Positions 34,968 through 46,641 of a DNA stretch of 64,000 nt are shown here, piece after piece. Position 1 is the stretch's first letter. Every line of letters starts with the position of its first letter. Below the pieces are notes generated by a model. The model had not been told where the DNA came from. It did not search any database and saw only the letters and a list, made by a program, of their open reading frames with translations. Made by a program: the position numbers and the translations under genes. The DNA is from Fallopia convolvulus. Its lineage: Eukaryota; Streptophyta; Magnoliopsida; Caryophyllales; Polygonaceae. The DNA is taken from NCBI GenBank assembly GCA_964016875.1, contig OZ024724.1, positions 22,118,200-22,182,199 of the forward strand, written 5' to 3'.

Positions 34968-36300
34968 ATCGCGGCGCGATCGCGGCGCTCTGAGGCCGCG
35001 GTCGCGGCCAGTCTCCAAAAACATTCGTTGCCTTAGTTTACCAGTTTCGCGGCCGCATGTTCCTATACGGCGACCGTGGTTCACCCCGGAGAGCCTCGAA
35101 TAGAGTTAAAATCCATGAAATCGTATGACGCGAGTCGGAATCAAGGATTTGAGACTAAGTGCTAAGGCATTGTAAAACCGAATGGTCAACAACGCTCAAA
35201 TATGATAAAAGAGGTCAAGTTGTTCGAGATTGGAAATGATCAAGCGATCCAAACGAGTCCATTGAATGCATTGGCAACGTTATCAACTGGTGCAAGAATC
35301 ACTTAAGACCTCGATGCACGTCGAGGCAACGATATGTCCAACAAATTGGCATCTAAATTAAAATTGTGAGCTACGTGCTTGAAACTCTGACCGTAATCCC
35401 AAAAAACGAAACCGTGTGAAGATCTCATATGGCAAACACCCTTGATATGCAATTTGGATGAGAACATTGGCCCTTGCATATCGCCGGGGCATGGGAAGCT
35501 CTCTTAAGGGCTCATAGGTTTTGGTTATCGTCGGAAAAGATTTTATGTTATCATTATTTTTCCGGGCCAAACTTGAGAAGCATACCGCCAAGCAAGGTTG
35601 AGCCTAGATTGTATGAGATTCGTGAAAACAAGTATAAAGTGTACGACGGAGATTGTAGTTCGGCACTCCGAGGTCGTTCGCAAAAATATTTGGTGGCCTT
35701 TCATGTGAAAAGTGCCTCGAGAAAACCAATAAAATAATTGTCGTGCTATTTCCGACCACCTCGTCTTCGCCGAGGATTATCGGGATGTTGTCACTACACG
35801 AATCGCACCCTATGAATGGGCAACCGTAGCCCAATGCATTGAGGCCTATACATTAGAAGGTCATGGAAAAACACACGCATATGGTTTAGCTCGGCCCGAA
35901 TTGGAAGGGATAATATTAAGTGACTACATCGAAAGGTCGGAGAGCATATAAGTTAGAAAAGTATCGACGGGGAAATGTCCCCCAGACATGGAATCTCGCT
36001 CGTTTGAAGAGGTTTTTCCTTGAAAGGAAAAAACGCGGTCGCAGAATTGTCGACCACGACCGCGGCACTGTTGACCGCGCCTGCGGCTTTTCGAGCCGCG
36101 ATCGCGGAATCACCGACAGTCGTCCTCTTGTTGAAGGCTTCTTGCGTGGATGTTAAGCTAAGGTTAGAATTGTTAGAATAGACACATTTTTGCTTTCTTT
36201 TTTTTCTTAAAATAAAAGGCTTGGCCAAGCACTTTTTTCAATATTAACGTTCTGTTCTCCCTATTTTTTTTTTTGTTCTAAGGATTCTACCTTAATCCTT
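34968..36300. other. Unclassified retroelement-like DNA with CG palindromes
   Basis: No gene is recognised. 34968-35010 and 36030-36110 are dense in GATCGCGG, CCGCGGTCGCGG and GCCGCGATCGCGG words in otherwise AT-rich DNA. The layout resembles an LTR or leader, with AATAAAA at 36212, but I could not place its ends. Confidence 0.35.
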
Positions 36301-37309
36301 AGCAAAGGCCACGGCTCAAAAAGATAGCATGCGCCCCATGATACTCGCTCATGGATGTACGAATGTACGAATATACGAACATACGAATATACAAATGTGT
36401 TAGGGGACCTCAATCGCTAAATCCATATGGCCACTTCGATTAGAAACCCTCTGTACCCTACGTCGCCTAACATGGTAAAACATGTAAGGCGGTGTAGGTG
36501 GGGCAATTTTGAGTGGGTAATACAAGCATAGTTACCATAGTTATTTTCGCTATTAAAAGGTATTTCTTAAATTACTACGCATTTATTAATATTTTTATTA
36601 TTTTCGACATTATTAAATTTATGGTAGTTGTGCAACTTAGTGGAAGATTCTATCCTTCAAATATGATGGAATTAAATTTGGAGAAGGTGGGAGTACTCAT
36701 TGGGCTTTAAGCAATCTAACTAGCCCTAGGAGATATAGAAACTCGAACCCCTGATCTCCTTCTTCCACAATAGGGAGAGCCACATGTGCGTATCGGCATA
36801 TTCTGAAAACTTGAACAGGCTAATACTCGCTTAGCTCGACTGTTCATGGATTCGTCGTTCTCTCGTTGTACCTTGACGCTCGAAATGACAATTCGCTCTT
36901 TTGACTTAGGCATCGGAGGTGGATTAGGGGGTCCCCGCCCCCTGTTTCAATTGTTTTGCAGGTTTTAGGTCATAAGAATTAACGCGGAGCAGGAGAGGAA
37001 GGAGCATTCAATTAATGCATTAAAGACGGAATTTTTGTGTACTAACATAGGTCAAGTTTTAACAGGCAAGGGAAATGCAAAAACAGAGACCAAAAACATT
37101 ACATGATTGATCTTATCAAGTGGGGTCAAGAACATCACTATGTTGTATTCAATTGCCAAAAACATGAAGTTGAGAGATATATTAGGTAGTGTAGCTGATC
37201 TTATTTTATTGCTCAATAATATTTTTATAATTTTTTTTTTGAAATCTTTTGATGGCTAAGATCTTTAAATTTACATATCTATATAGTTTAATACAGTAAT
37301 TATGAGGGA
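36301..37309. other. No gene seen; short tandem repeat at 36357-36397
   Basis: AT-rich sequence with a small array of the 10-base theme GTACGAATAT / ATACGAACAT at 36357-36397. Apart from that I see nothing I can assign. Confidence 0.4.
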
Positions 37310-37919
37310 ATTGTCCGTAACAAAAAGAAGAGAAAGTGGGATACTGCTCAAATACATAGCAACGATTTTATTGATTGGTTTAGAGAGAAAGTTGAGCTTG
37401 AAATTGGTCAAGGTCTGGCCATCTCAAATTTTGTTAAATGGTTATCACTTGGACCATCTTTCTTTGTCAAAAGATACTTCGGATATTTTATTAATGGCTA
37501 TATGTTTTACACGATGAAGCGTGACAAAAATTGTGTGACTGAAAGTAGTGGAGTGACTTTGAAGGCATTAACTCACAACTTTGCAAGTACTAAGGATCAA
37601 AATCCTATTACATGAGAAGTTACGTATTATGGCTGAATAGAGGAAATTATATATATATTTTTATGAAAACCATTTTAGTGTCATCTTATTCGGGTGTGTT
37701 TGGTTTCAATTTGAGGAAGACGGCTATGGAATTGCTCGAGTCAATCTTAAGAAGCTCATTTCTCAACATGAACCATTCATCTTGGTAACTCAAGCTAATC
37801 AAGTTTTCTACGTTGAAGATCCATCATCAGATGATTGGCATTATGTTGTTCAAGAGGTTCCTCGAGATCATTTTGATGCTAAGGATGAAGATCTTGACAG
37901 ATTTGGTGAATTGTACTAG
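37310..37919 (+). pseudogene. CACTA (En/Spm) transposase C-terminal region, DUF4216-like, broken
   Basis: In the frame starting at 37325, HSNDFIDWFREKVELE, then LGPSFFVKRYFGYFINGYMF, then TESSGVTLKA and a YYG block, continue after three stops into VILFGCVWFQ, GYGIARVNLKK, EPFILVTQANQVFYVEDP and VVQEVPR, ending at a TAG at 37917-37919. This order (F-x-WF, NG-x-x-F, SGV, YYG, F-x-CxW, FILxxQAxQVFYV) matches DUF4216 of plant CACTA TNP2-type transposases. Stops TGA 37615, TGA 37633 and a frame change near 37660 make it a pseudogene. No CACTA termini are found nearby. Confidence 0.7.
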
Positions 37920-38566
37920 AGGGAATCTCATGGGTCTCCAGGGAGATTTAATAACATTGGTGGTGATGTTGAATTAAACTGTACGAGAGTGGATGTCTAG
38001 AAACATCATAGAGGACTAATCCTACCTTTATTATTTTCAACTAAAATGTCCAATGAATGTTGTATGTTGAACTAAGTTGTATGAGAGTGAATGTTGAACT
38101 AAGCTCATTTAAGTTTCCTTTTTCCTTTTGTCTAAGTTGTCAACTTCTTTGGATTATTACTGTTCTAAATTTATTATTGTATGTTCTATGCAGTTTTGTT
38201 GACAACTTCTTACATGTTTCTTCTTTTTTTATGATTTCTGATCTGTTTCTGCTCTCAAATTCTAGATGACCCATATAATAACATGTAAACCTTGTGATGT
38301 AGCAAGCAGTTTTTGATTTCTAATATGTTTCTTCTTTTTTTATGATTTCTGATCTGTTTCTTACCTTTTTAATCAATTTCTAATGTTTCTTACCAGTTAT
38401 ATATTATATTTTTTTTTATCAATTTCTAATATGTTTCTGATCTAATTCTTATCAATTTCTAATATGTTTCTTCTTATTGGTATCTTTTTGTTGTTATTTG
38501 ATTAGAACTTGTAGTTTATGTAATCTGTTGCTATTTGTTATTGCCAGTAGGATAGTATCGAACAAC
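37920..38566 (+). other. AT-rich spacer with TTTCTAATATGTTTCT repeats
   Basis: Between the two transposase-like fragments. A theme of TTTCTAATATGTTTCT and TATGATTTCTGATCTGTTTC recurs four to five times at 38215-38470, resembling an expanded intron. No coding is recognised. Confidence 0.4.
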
Positions 38567-38743
38567 ATGTCTCGTCAACGTGAACCTCTATGTGAATATG
38601 AAATGAGGAGGATGAAAATACTTGAATCAAATGCTGAAAAAATGAAGGCTAAAGGTTATGGGACTCTAGCAAACAAGATCTTGCTAGACAATTATGAACG
38701 AGTTGCAAGGGGGGTTAATGAGATAGCAAGTGAAGACATGTAA
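38567..38743 (+). pseudogene. Small ORF start, possible second CACTA gene fragment
   Basis: An ATG after a splice-acceptor-like TTGCCAG opens 58 codons: MSRQREPLCEYEMRRMKILE, then a NAEKMKAKG block, stop at 38741. Charged, helical N-termini of this kind (EYE-x-x-R-x-x-x-x-E-x-N) are seen in plant transposon-associated proteins. Its place after DUF4216 fits CACTA, but the family call is an inference. Confidence 0.35.
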
Positions 38744-38836
38744 TGTCAATTTGAGGTATAAGAATGCATGTATGCAATAATATGGTCTAGTATCCGCTTT
38801 AGTTTGCTTAAAATAACGTCATCATAATGTTGTCTC

Positions 38837-39717
38837 ATTTATAGCTTGCATACAGGTAGTGTTTAGAATGCATGTTTACGTTTCATTTGCTTTGTTTTAG
38901 GTAGTTTTAATTAGTTTCTTTAATTTATTAGAGTGTCTAGGAGTTCTGGGTTTTTGCACTTGGTCTATGTTGTTTTGCAAGTCTCAAAGTGAACAAGTGT
39001 GAAAGGAATGGAAACGGAAAAGAACGCTTGAATTCGGGTCATCCATTGGAGTTGCTGGTTCGACACCTTTGTCTTGTAAGGCCTCGTTTGAGAGCTATAG
39101 TGGTCTGATGGGGTTGAATTTCTTATCATTGGAAAGCTAATTCAAAGATCTACAATTCTGGTTTTTACTCCGAGTCCAAATACCAACTAGAATGGAGTCA
39201 AAACAACCCCCAAATTGTCAATTGAATTTTGAACCGAGTTGCTAGCACCTCTCATCGCCCGCCGCCCCTGACAGCCGCAGAGATCTTTATTTACCATGTG
39301 TTATATTTTGATTGGTTCTTTCTCTATCAACTTTATTCGCCGATATTATATTTTTGGAGATACTTTTAGACCTAGTTTCATATATTAGGTTGTGGGAGTA
39401 GCACCTCTCATCTATCTATCATTATTCTCTCTTTTAGTCTTTTGAGTTCTTAGCTTTTATTGAGAACTAAGCCTAATTGCTTAGTCAGACGGTTTGAAGC
39501 TTCGTTTTGACTTTTAGTTGTGAGATTTCTACTCTTTATCTATTGCATGTGATTATTCTACTCTCTTGATTAAATTGTTTATGTGATTGGTTTCAACAAT
39601 TTCTAGGGTTGTTATTAAATCTCTATTGCTAGATCTAGAGAAATTACTGGTTGAGTTTCTCTATTTCATAGTAGCAAACTAAATTGTACTAGTATCTGGT
39701 TGTATTCTGATATCCAC
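38837..39717 (+). repeat. Athila-like LTR fragment
   Basis: TTATAGCTTGCATACAGG, then GAATGCATGTTTACG, match the LTR start of E (63954) and the split LTR of units 1 and 2. Further shared words with 10590-10800 include CATTGGAGTTG, TTCGACACCT and ATTGGAAAGCTAATTCAAAG. It has no gag or pol attached. Confidence 0.65.
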
Positions 39718-40230
39718 CTTTTTAGTCATGTTTTTAGGGTGTGTTTTTGTGTGTTTGAGTCTTTTTCTTTTTCTTTTTTTATTTTGAGTCGTTTGTGTAG
39801 GTTTTCATATTTTCTTAAGATATGGAGTCTACACAAGCTTTTGTGGTGTTTTGTAGGGTTTTAGAAGCTGTTTTTGAGCATATTTGAAGAGAGGAGCAAA
39901 TCCTGGTGGAAGAGCACACAAGTGAAGATATGAAGATCGTGTTTAAGCCATAAATAAAGTCTAAAGACCCGTTATCAAGCTATGGATGAAGAATCAAGGC
40001 GAAAAGAAGGTTAACGATCCCTCTACCGAAGCTAGATGTATGATAACGAGCCAACTTACACGCCAGGAGGGTCATTACCGAGGTGTGCAGGGTAGGTAAT
40101 GAGGCATCAGTAAGAAGAAGAAAGTCGAGTATTCAGTAAAGTTCTACGGACCCTGACGGGGTCGGTACCGATGGTCCAAGATCGGTACAAAACACCCGAG
40201 TCGGTGAGTTTAATGTATTTCTATCCTATT
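39718..40230 (+). repeat. Second LTR-like fragment with palindromic cassette
   Basis: From TGATATCCACC the composition and the GTGTTTTGTAGG with GAGCA-rich region resemble the first 300 bp of D's LTR, without close identity. GACGGGGTCGGTACCGATGG and GATCGGTAC words at 40147-40205 belong to the GTCGGTACCGAC family of cassettes. Confidence 0.35.
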
Positions 40231-40871
40231 TGATGTGATTCCATCTATCGAGTCATGGCCCCACGGTACAGTGCCAATCAAGGCGCCATTGCACACGCTG
40301 ATTTCCGACCTTGGCGCGCCTTGGCCTTTGATGGATAGTACCACTTCTTTGGGCACTTTTAAAGGCACTATGGTCCATGATTTGAGTGAAGATCTTAGCC
40401 CTAATGACAAGTTCAATTTGCACGACAAAGGAGGGTCTTCACTTGGACAAATATCCAAGGCCGGTGTCCGAGGCGCTAAGAAGCCAATTCAAGGTACTAC
40501 TCCCTATTTTGGACGCATCACATGAGCCCGAGCTAAAGTAATGCTTGACAAGATCAAGGAGGAGATCATGGCTCATAAGTTGGATTTTTGCTAACAATGG
40601 AAAAGGGTGGAGTATTATTGTGACTTTTGGTGAAGCTAGTGCACAAACTTGACTTATGTTTCGTTATGGGTGTTAAGTTAGTTTCTTTAAATTTTTGGGT
40701 TGTTTTATGTAATAAAGAGAGGACTTATGGCTGAAATGAGAGAGAGAGGCGTGGCCTAGGGTATTAAGTCTCATTTGTGGCCTCCTTTGAGCTTAGACTT
40801 GGACAAAAATTCTGTTGCTTTCTTTTCCTTGTTTTCAATTCAAAGTTCTTGTTTTTTTCCATCGTTCAATC
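40231..40871 (+). repeat. Family C-related LTR fragment
   Basis: Begins TGATGTGATTCC like family C. It reads QGTTPYFGRIT, stop, ARAKVMLDKIKEEI, the same LTR-coded polyprotein tail with one TGA. A TAATAAAG is at 40712. It ends against element G at 40872. Confidence 0.5.
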
Positions 40872-41562
40872 TAATGCGACCCCCGTTATGGATGTAAGCC
40901 AGGAGGCCGACTCATTCACACTTCGCTCGGATGGCCCCGTCACCCGTGCCGAGGCTCGCACAATCCAGACAGCGGCACAATCACTCGTGGCGCGCCTTTC
41001 CGTAGGCCACGGCGTGCCCCTCTCCGCGCCGACGCACATAGCCTTGTGCGTCCTCGGCGTTGGGGAACCTCACATCGAGCTCTTGGAACCAACCAGCCAC
41101 TACTCTTCTCTCGTACCGGCACTCAGATCGCATCTTGAGGTTTTCGTAACAGTCGACCAATCCAGCGTGCCAAGACTCGAGACCGGATCGCATCTTAAGG
41201 TTCACGAGGCCAGCGGCGTGTCAAGCCCTCGCCAGCGCGCGCCAGACCCGCGATGGCCTTGTCGCGACATTGCGGTGCCGGTCACGGACAACCTATCCTA
41301 TTTCTACTATTTCTAGCATGTTTTCTAATTCCGAACATTACTATTGTTGGTTTTATAGAATTAGGAAGTGTTTATTGGGTTTTGCGCCGATGGACTTGGC
41401 TTCACGCCGCTGAGTCAAATCTCGTGTTCTTTGCAATTCTTCTCGTGTTCTCCCAAGGTTCGATCAATCCAACGTTGAATCGAGTCTTTCAAAGCCTTCC
41501 GTCGCGTACTTCGAGACCCACTACTTAAATACCGCAAAGATCCATCGCATCCTGTAACGAGG
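40872..41562 (+). repeat. Element G 5' LTR, lacking core promoter
   Basis: 691 bp against 914 bp in the 3' LTR. Two segments are missing, near 41216 and near 41407; the second removes the counterpart of 47226-47405, which contains the TATATATA box. One extra C near 40880 keeps the coded tail in frame (ATPVMDVSQEADSF, then GPVTRAEARTIQ). Confidence 0.75.
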
Positions 41563-41639
41563 GCTCAATCGAAGCCAAGCACAATCGAAGCACACCGCGT
41601 CGGGGGCTCAAGTCCTCGCATCAGAAATCCACGCAAATC

Positions 41640-42960
41640 CGGTGGTGTCCTCGGATGACGTTGCACGAGCTCGTGCCAAGGGAAAGCAACATGCCCAACC
41701 TTCATCACAATTCGGCACCATCAATCGAATGGAGTCGATCAAAGAAAGTCCATATTCTTATTTTGAAGATCATTAGGCGGATTTCAGTGACTATTCTAAT
41801 GAGTCGAGTTTTGATCACCCGCAGGTACAGGATCCCGAAGAGCATGACAATCGGTCTTCCGATTGGATCCCACCGCCGCGCTTAGCCAAGAATCGCAAGG
41901 AGTACGACCGCGCCTATGGCTTAGGACGCAAAGATGGAGCGAAGCAATGACGCGACAGGGATCGAGACGCAAGGCGTCCTCGGAGGCCAGACGACGGTGA
42001 TGATCCTGACGACGGAGACAACGATTACAATCGAGGCCCGCCTTGGCACCGATGCAATCGTCGCGTGCACTCGCGTCGGCGCCGCAGCCCGCGTCGCGAC
42101 AACGATCGTCGTTAGCCTCGTGATCCACACCACAACCACCGAGACATCAAGGTAAAATTCGAACCCTTCTATGGCACTTATGATCCTGATGTTTTCATTG
42201 GGTGGTTACAGGGCACGGAGCACACACTTCGTCATTTAGGTTATGAAGACAACGAGAAGGTCGAAGTTGTGACCTTGCATTTCCATGGTGCCGCTCGGAC
42301 ATGGTGGAACCGATTCGAGTCCGAAAGGATCCGAAAAGGCAAGCCCCTTATTCGACAACGACATCAACTTGTATACATTCTAAAGAAGAGATACATCCTG
42401 GCTGATTATAAGGACAAGATGTACATTGAGATAATACGCATCAAGCAAGGTTCGATGAACCCGGAGGAATTCTTTCCCAAACTCGAGGATATGTTCTTCA
42501 AAGCTGGCATAAGCGTCTCTCCATCGGTCATACGGACTAGTTTCATCTAGGGATTGAGATAATCAATCCAAGATCGTTTGGAAATCTTGCCGATTGAGGA
42601 TCTCAACAATTTGGTTCATACGACGATGCAAAATACTACGAGGTATGCATCGAACCCTAGTCAATTGAGTTTTTCTACTAACTGTGCACCTTCTTTCGTG
42701 CAAAATGCAAAGACAGGTTCCCAATCGAAGACGGAAACCACGCCTTCGAAGGCACCAGCCGCGCCGTGCACCGCCGAGCCTAGCACCAATTGAGCCCAAG
42801 ATATGGCGTGCTACAAATGCGGGGGTCATGGCCATATTAGAAGGAACTGTCCAAACCAAAAGGGGATCGAATGACCTAGTGCTGACTCCACCGAATTGGA
42901 GTGCGATCCATCGGATGCAATTGGAGTCGCCAAACTTCAACTACTGACTCGCCGAGCATT
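41640..42960 (+). pseudogene. Gag of element G, broken
   Basis: Reading order: an ARARAKGKQHAQ start, an acidic stretch, an Arg-rich block (RRRRSPRRDNDRR region, 41940-42120), and the gag core at 42150-42350 (FYGTYDPDVFIGWLQGTEHT, HFHGAARTWWNRFE). A zinc knuckle CYKCGGHGHIRRNCPN at about 42812-42859 follows, of C-x2-C-x4-H-x4-C form. Gag binds and packages the RNA. Several stops (41777, 41948, 42548) and frame changes break it. Confidence 0.7.
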
Positions 42961-42989
42961 AAGCATGTGAGAGGCACCTAAAACCGATC

Positions 42990-43415
42990 AACGGGAACAA
43001 CTCTTTCATACCCGTTGTTTGGTCAATAACGTGTCCTTGAGAGTCATTATTGACTCGGGGAGCTGTGCAAATTTCTTATCCAAGAAGGTGGTAGATCACT
43101 TCAACTTGCTAGCAACGCCGCATCCGCAACTGTTCAAGCTTCAATGGATCTCAAACGAGGGCGGTAATTGGGTTGACGGGCAAGTAATCTTTTCCTTTTC
43201 AATTGGCGCATATTCTGATTCGATTTTATGTGACGTAACGCCAATGGACTCCACACACCTCTTGTTGGGGCGCACAAGGCAATACGATCGTCGCGTGCTT
43301 CACGGCGGGTTTTTGAACACATACATGTTCAACTTCCATGGGAAGTGCATGACTCTCTTACCTATGTCGCCTAGTGAAGCTCTACAGGATGAAGCCGAGA
43401 GGAAAAGATAATGGA
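42990..43415 (+). pseudogene. Aspartic protease of element G
   Basis: The open frame 43019-43411 carries VIIDSGSCANFLS, the D-S-G active site, then LLGRTRQYDRRVLHGGF where the family has the LLGRPW-D motif, and FNFHGKC. Length is normal for a gypsy protease, and it is the least damaged part of G. It is separated from gag by frame changes. Confidence 0.7.
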
Positions 43416-45410
43416 CTAGCGACAACGGCACCACCGCGCCAAGTAAAACTCCAACGACGTCCCCCGTTACGCCTTCTGATTCCATTGGCGTTCCTGGTGC
43501 CACAACTCCACATTTTGGTTCCCAAGATGAAAGCGCCGACAGAATTTGGAGTCGGGTCGACAGTTTGCATCGCATGGCGTTGGTAACGCGCCGAATGCCG
43601 CGGATTTTTCAAAACAAGGGCTCCAATAGATATCTGACGGTTCTACAGGCGTTTCTGGAGGAAAACTTATTAAATTAGATTTTCCAATACATTTGAAGAA
43701 AAAACGTCCGGGGGAGAAGAATTTGAGCAAGGGACTACCGCCAGCCTCACATACCGTTGCACACCACGCCGTCGCAGCACGAAAATTTGGATTCCAGGAG
43801 CTACGGGACGAGTTTACATGCGTTTCCAAGGCCATTCCTCATCAAATTCCAGGAGCTACATCATACCAAAAAGACGCCCCAGAACCTTCCCGGTCGAGTG
43901 AAGACGCCGAGCCACCCCTTCTGGGGACGTGCCAAGATCGTTTGCTTTTGGCCCGACATCGTGACATGGATAAATCTATCCAGGGGAGTCTATCTTGTTT
44001 CATTTTGTATCCTTTACTTTCTATTTCTAAAACTTTGGATAATTCACTATCGTCTTGTATTGTTTCTCTTTTGAAGGAATATGAAGACATGATGCCGGAC
44101 GAGCTTACGAAAGGTTTGCCACCAATCCGTGTGATAGAGCACAAAATCGACCTCATGCCAGGCGCTTCCCTTTCCAAATCGAGCTGCGTATAAAATCTCA
44201 CCGAAAGAAACATTGGACCTTCAAAGGCAAGTTCAAGAACTTCTTGACAAGGGCTTTGTCCGAGACTCCATGAGTCTGTGCGCTGTGCCGGTGATTCTCG
44301 TGCCGAAGAAAGATGGCTCATGGCACATGTGCGTCGACTGCAGGGCCATTAATCAGATCACGGTGAAGTACAGGCACCCGATTCCATGGCTAGACGACAT
44401 GCTTGATGAGCTCCCCGATGCCGCCTTGTTTTCGAAGATAGATCTCCGGAGCGAATACCATCAAATCTGCATGCATGAGGGTGACGAGTGGAAGACCGCA
44501 TTTAAAACCAAGCATGGTTTGTGCGAATGGCTTGTCATGCCTTTTGTTTTGACAAACTCCCCTAGTACCTTTATGCGGCTTATGAATTTTGTTTTTCGTA
44601 AATTTTTAGTACGTTTTTTCTTCGTCTATCTTGACGACATTTTGGTTTTTTCTAAGGATTTGGATTCACACGTGAGGCACCTTAGGTTGGTGTTAGCATG
44701 CCTACGCGAGCATTGTTTGTTTGTAAACTTAGACAGGTGTTCGTTTTGCACGAACAGGACGAACTTTCTTGGTTTCGTCATGTCCAAGGATGACCTTAGA
44801 GTGGATGAAGACAAGATCCGCACCATCTGAGAGTGGCCCACCCCTACGACCACGAAGATGGTTCGCTCCTTCTTAGGGCTCGCAGGGTTCTATCGGCGAT
44901 TTGTGAAGGACTTTAGTTCCATCGTTGGGCCACTCCACAACCTTACCCAGAAGGCAACCACAATCAAGTGGATGCCCATTCATGAGGCTGCATTTCAGGC
45001 CTTAAAAGATGCATGGCGTAGCGCTCCAGTCTTGCAATTGCCGGACTTTACTAAGGACTCCTCTGAATATGGCATAGGCGGCGTACTCCTCCAAGATCGA
45101 CGCCCCATTGCTTATTTTAGCAAAAAATTAATGGGTGCTACTTTGAATTACCCGACTTATGACACACAGTTGTATGCACTAATTCAGGTCCTTAAAGACA
45201 TTGCAGCATTACCTATGGCCTAGCGAGTTCGTAATTCATACAGACCACTCCGCCTTAGCGTATCTCAGGAGTCAAACGACTCTAAATTGATGCCATGCAC
45301 GTTAGGTGGAGTTTATGGAATCTTTTCCGTATATCATCGCCCACAAAAAGGGGAAAGAGAATGTCATGGTCGACGCTCTCTCGCGCAGGTATGTCCTTCT
45401 TACTCAACTA
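43416..45410 (+). pseudogene. Reverse transcriptase / RNase H of element G, broken
   Basis: A linker (43693-44193) leads to EYEDMMPDELTKGLPPIR. A one-base shift at about 44170 then moves RT to the frame 44213-44830: VILVPKKDG, DCRAINQITVKYRHPIP, FSKIDLRSEYHQI and the catalytic YLDDILVFSKD. TGA at 44828 is followed at once by RSFLGLAGFYRRFVKDF and RNase H (PIAYFSKKLMGATLNYPTYD). A frame change at about 45205 precedes EFVIHTDHSALAYLRS and, after a stop, GKENVMVDALSRRY. RNase H residues are mostly visible, but the frame is broken at least three times. Confidence 0.78.
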
Positions 45411-46641
45411 CAGTACAATTTGCTCGGGTTCTGCTTGATTAAGGAGTTATATATGCATGATCAATTTTTCAAACCGATCATGGAGAACCTCGAGCATAAT
45501 CGAATCCATGAGTCCTATTTCTTGGACAATGGATACCTCTACCGAGCCGGATGGCTTTGCATTCTGAACTCGTCCGTGAGGTATCTATTGCTCAAGGAAG
45601 CTCATGATGGACGAGGCCATTTTGGCATAGCTAAGACCCTAGCAGAACTTCGTGAGCACGTTTTCTGGACCCACATGGCGTCAGATATTCACAAGTATTG
45701 TCGCGGTTGCGTGCCGTGCCAAACCGCTAAATCGAGGTCCCAACCTCATGGCCTATACACGCCCTTGCCCATTCCGGATACCCCGTGGGAAGATCTCTCT
45801 ATGGATTTTATGATGGGCCTTCCAATGACAAGGCGCGGTAAGGATTCGATTTTTGTAATTGTGGACCTCTTCTCCAAGATGGCTCACTTCGTGCAATGCC
45901 AAGGGAACAACAATGCGACTACACAAACTTGTTCTTTAAGCATGTCGTGAAGCTCTGTTGTGTGCCTAGAAATATTGTTAGTGATAGGGACACCAAATTT
46001 TTTAACCATTTTTGGAGGACGCTATGGGGAAATCTAGGTACACAATTTCTCTTTTCTACCTCATATCATCCCCAAACCGATGGTCAGATTGAGGTCACCA
46101 ATCGGACATTGGGCAACCTTCTTCGGACGGTGCTCAAACATAACCCACGCCGGTGGGAGGATCTCATACCTTTTGTTGAGTTTGCATATAACAGGTCCAA
46201 ACACTGGGCGACAAAGAAGACACCATTCGAGATTATCTACGGCCTCAACACGCACTCTTCGATGGATTTAGTCCCTCGGCCCTTGAAGAATGGCGAGCAC
46301 ATCGACGCGACCAATCGTGCCGAGGCCATTCGTGGATTGCATGAGCGGACTCGGAATCAGTTAGAGCGTCGGGCTGCACAATACGAGGCATAGTACAACA
46401 AGGGTCGCAAGCATATCGTGTTCAACCCAGGGGATCTCGTGTGGTTGCATCTTCGAAAGGAACGTTTTCTGGACGCACGAAAAACAAAGATTCATCAACG
46501 AGGAGACGGCCCTTTCAATGTCTTGGAGCGCATCGGGGACAACACTTACAAGATTGACCTCCCAGGCAAGTATTCGGTCCATTCCACAGTTAATGTTTCC
46601 GACCTCTCTCCCTACATCGCGCTTGCTTGTGAGGAAACGGG
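45411..46641 (+). pseudogene. Integrase of element G, broken
   Basis: The N-terminal HHCC finger is intact: H-x-GRGHFGIAK, then CRGCVPC. The core has SMDFMMGLP (first Asp), SDRDTKFFNHFW (second Asp) and DGQIEVTNRT (Glu), so the D,D,E triad is present. A frameshift near 45905 splits the core and a TAG at 46391 precedes the C-terminal domain (DLVWLHLRKERF, GPFNVLERI, VNVSDLSPYIA). A single-base loss at the LTR start shifts the tail. Confidence 0.78.

Noticed and set aside
36690..36800. Minus-strand GGGGTTCGAGTTTC resembling a tRNA B box
   Set aside because: No acceptor or D-arm pairing could be drawn around it, and the T stem would rely on G-T pairs.
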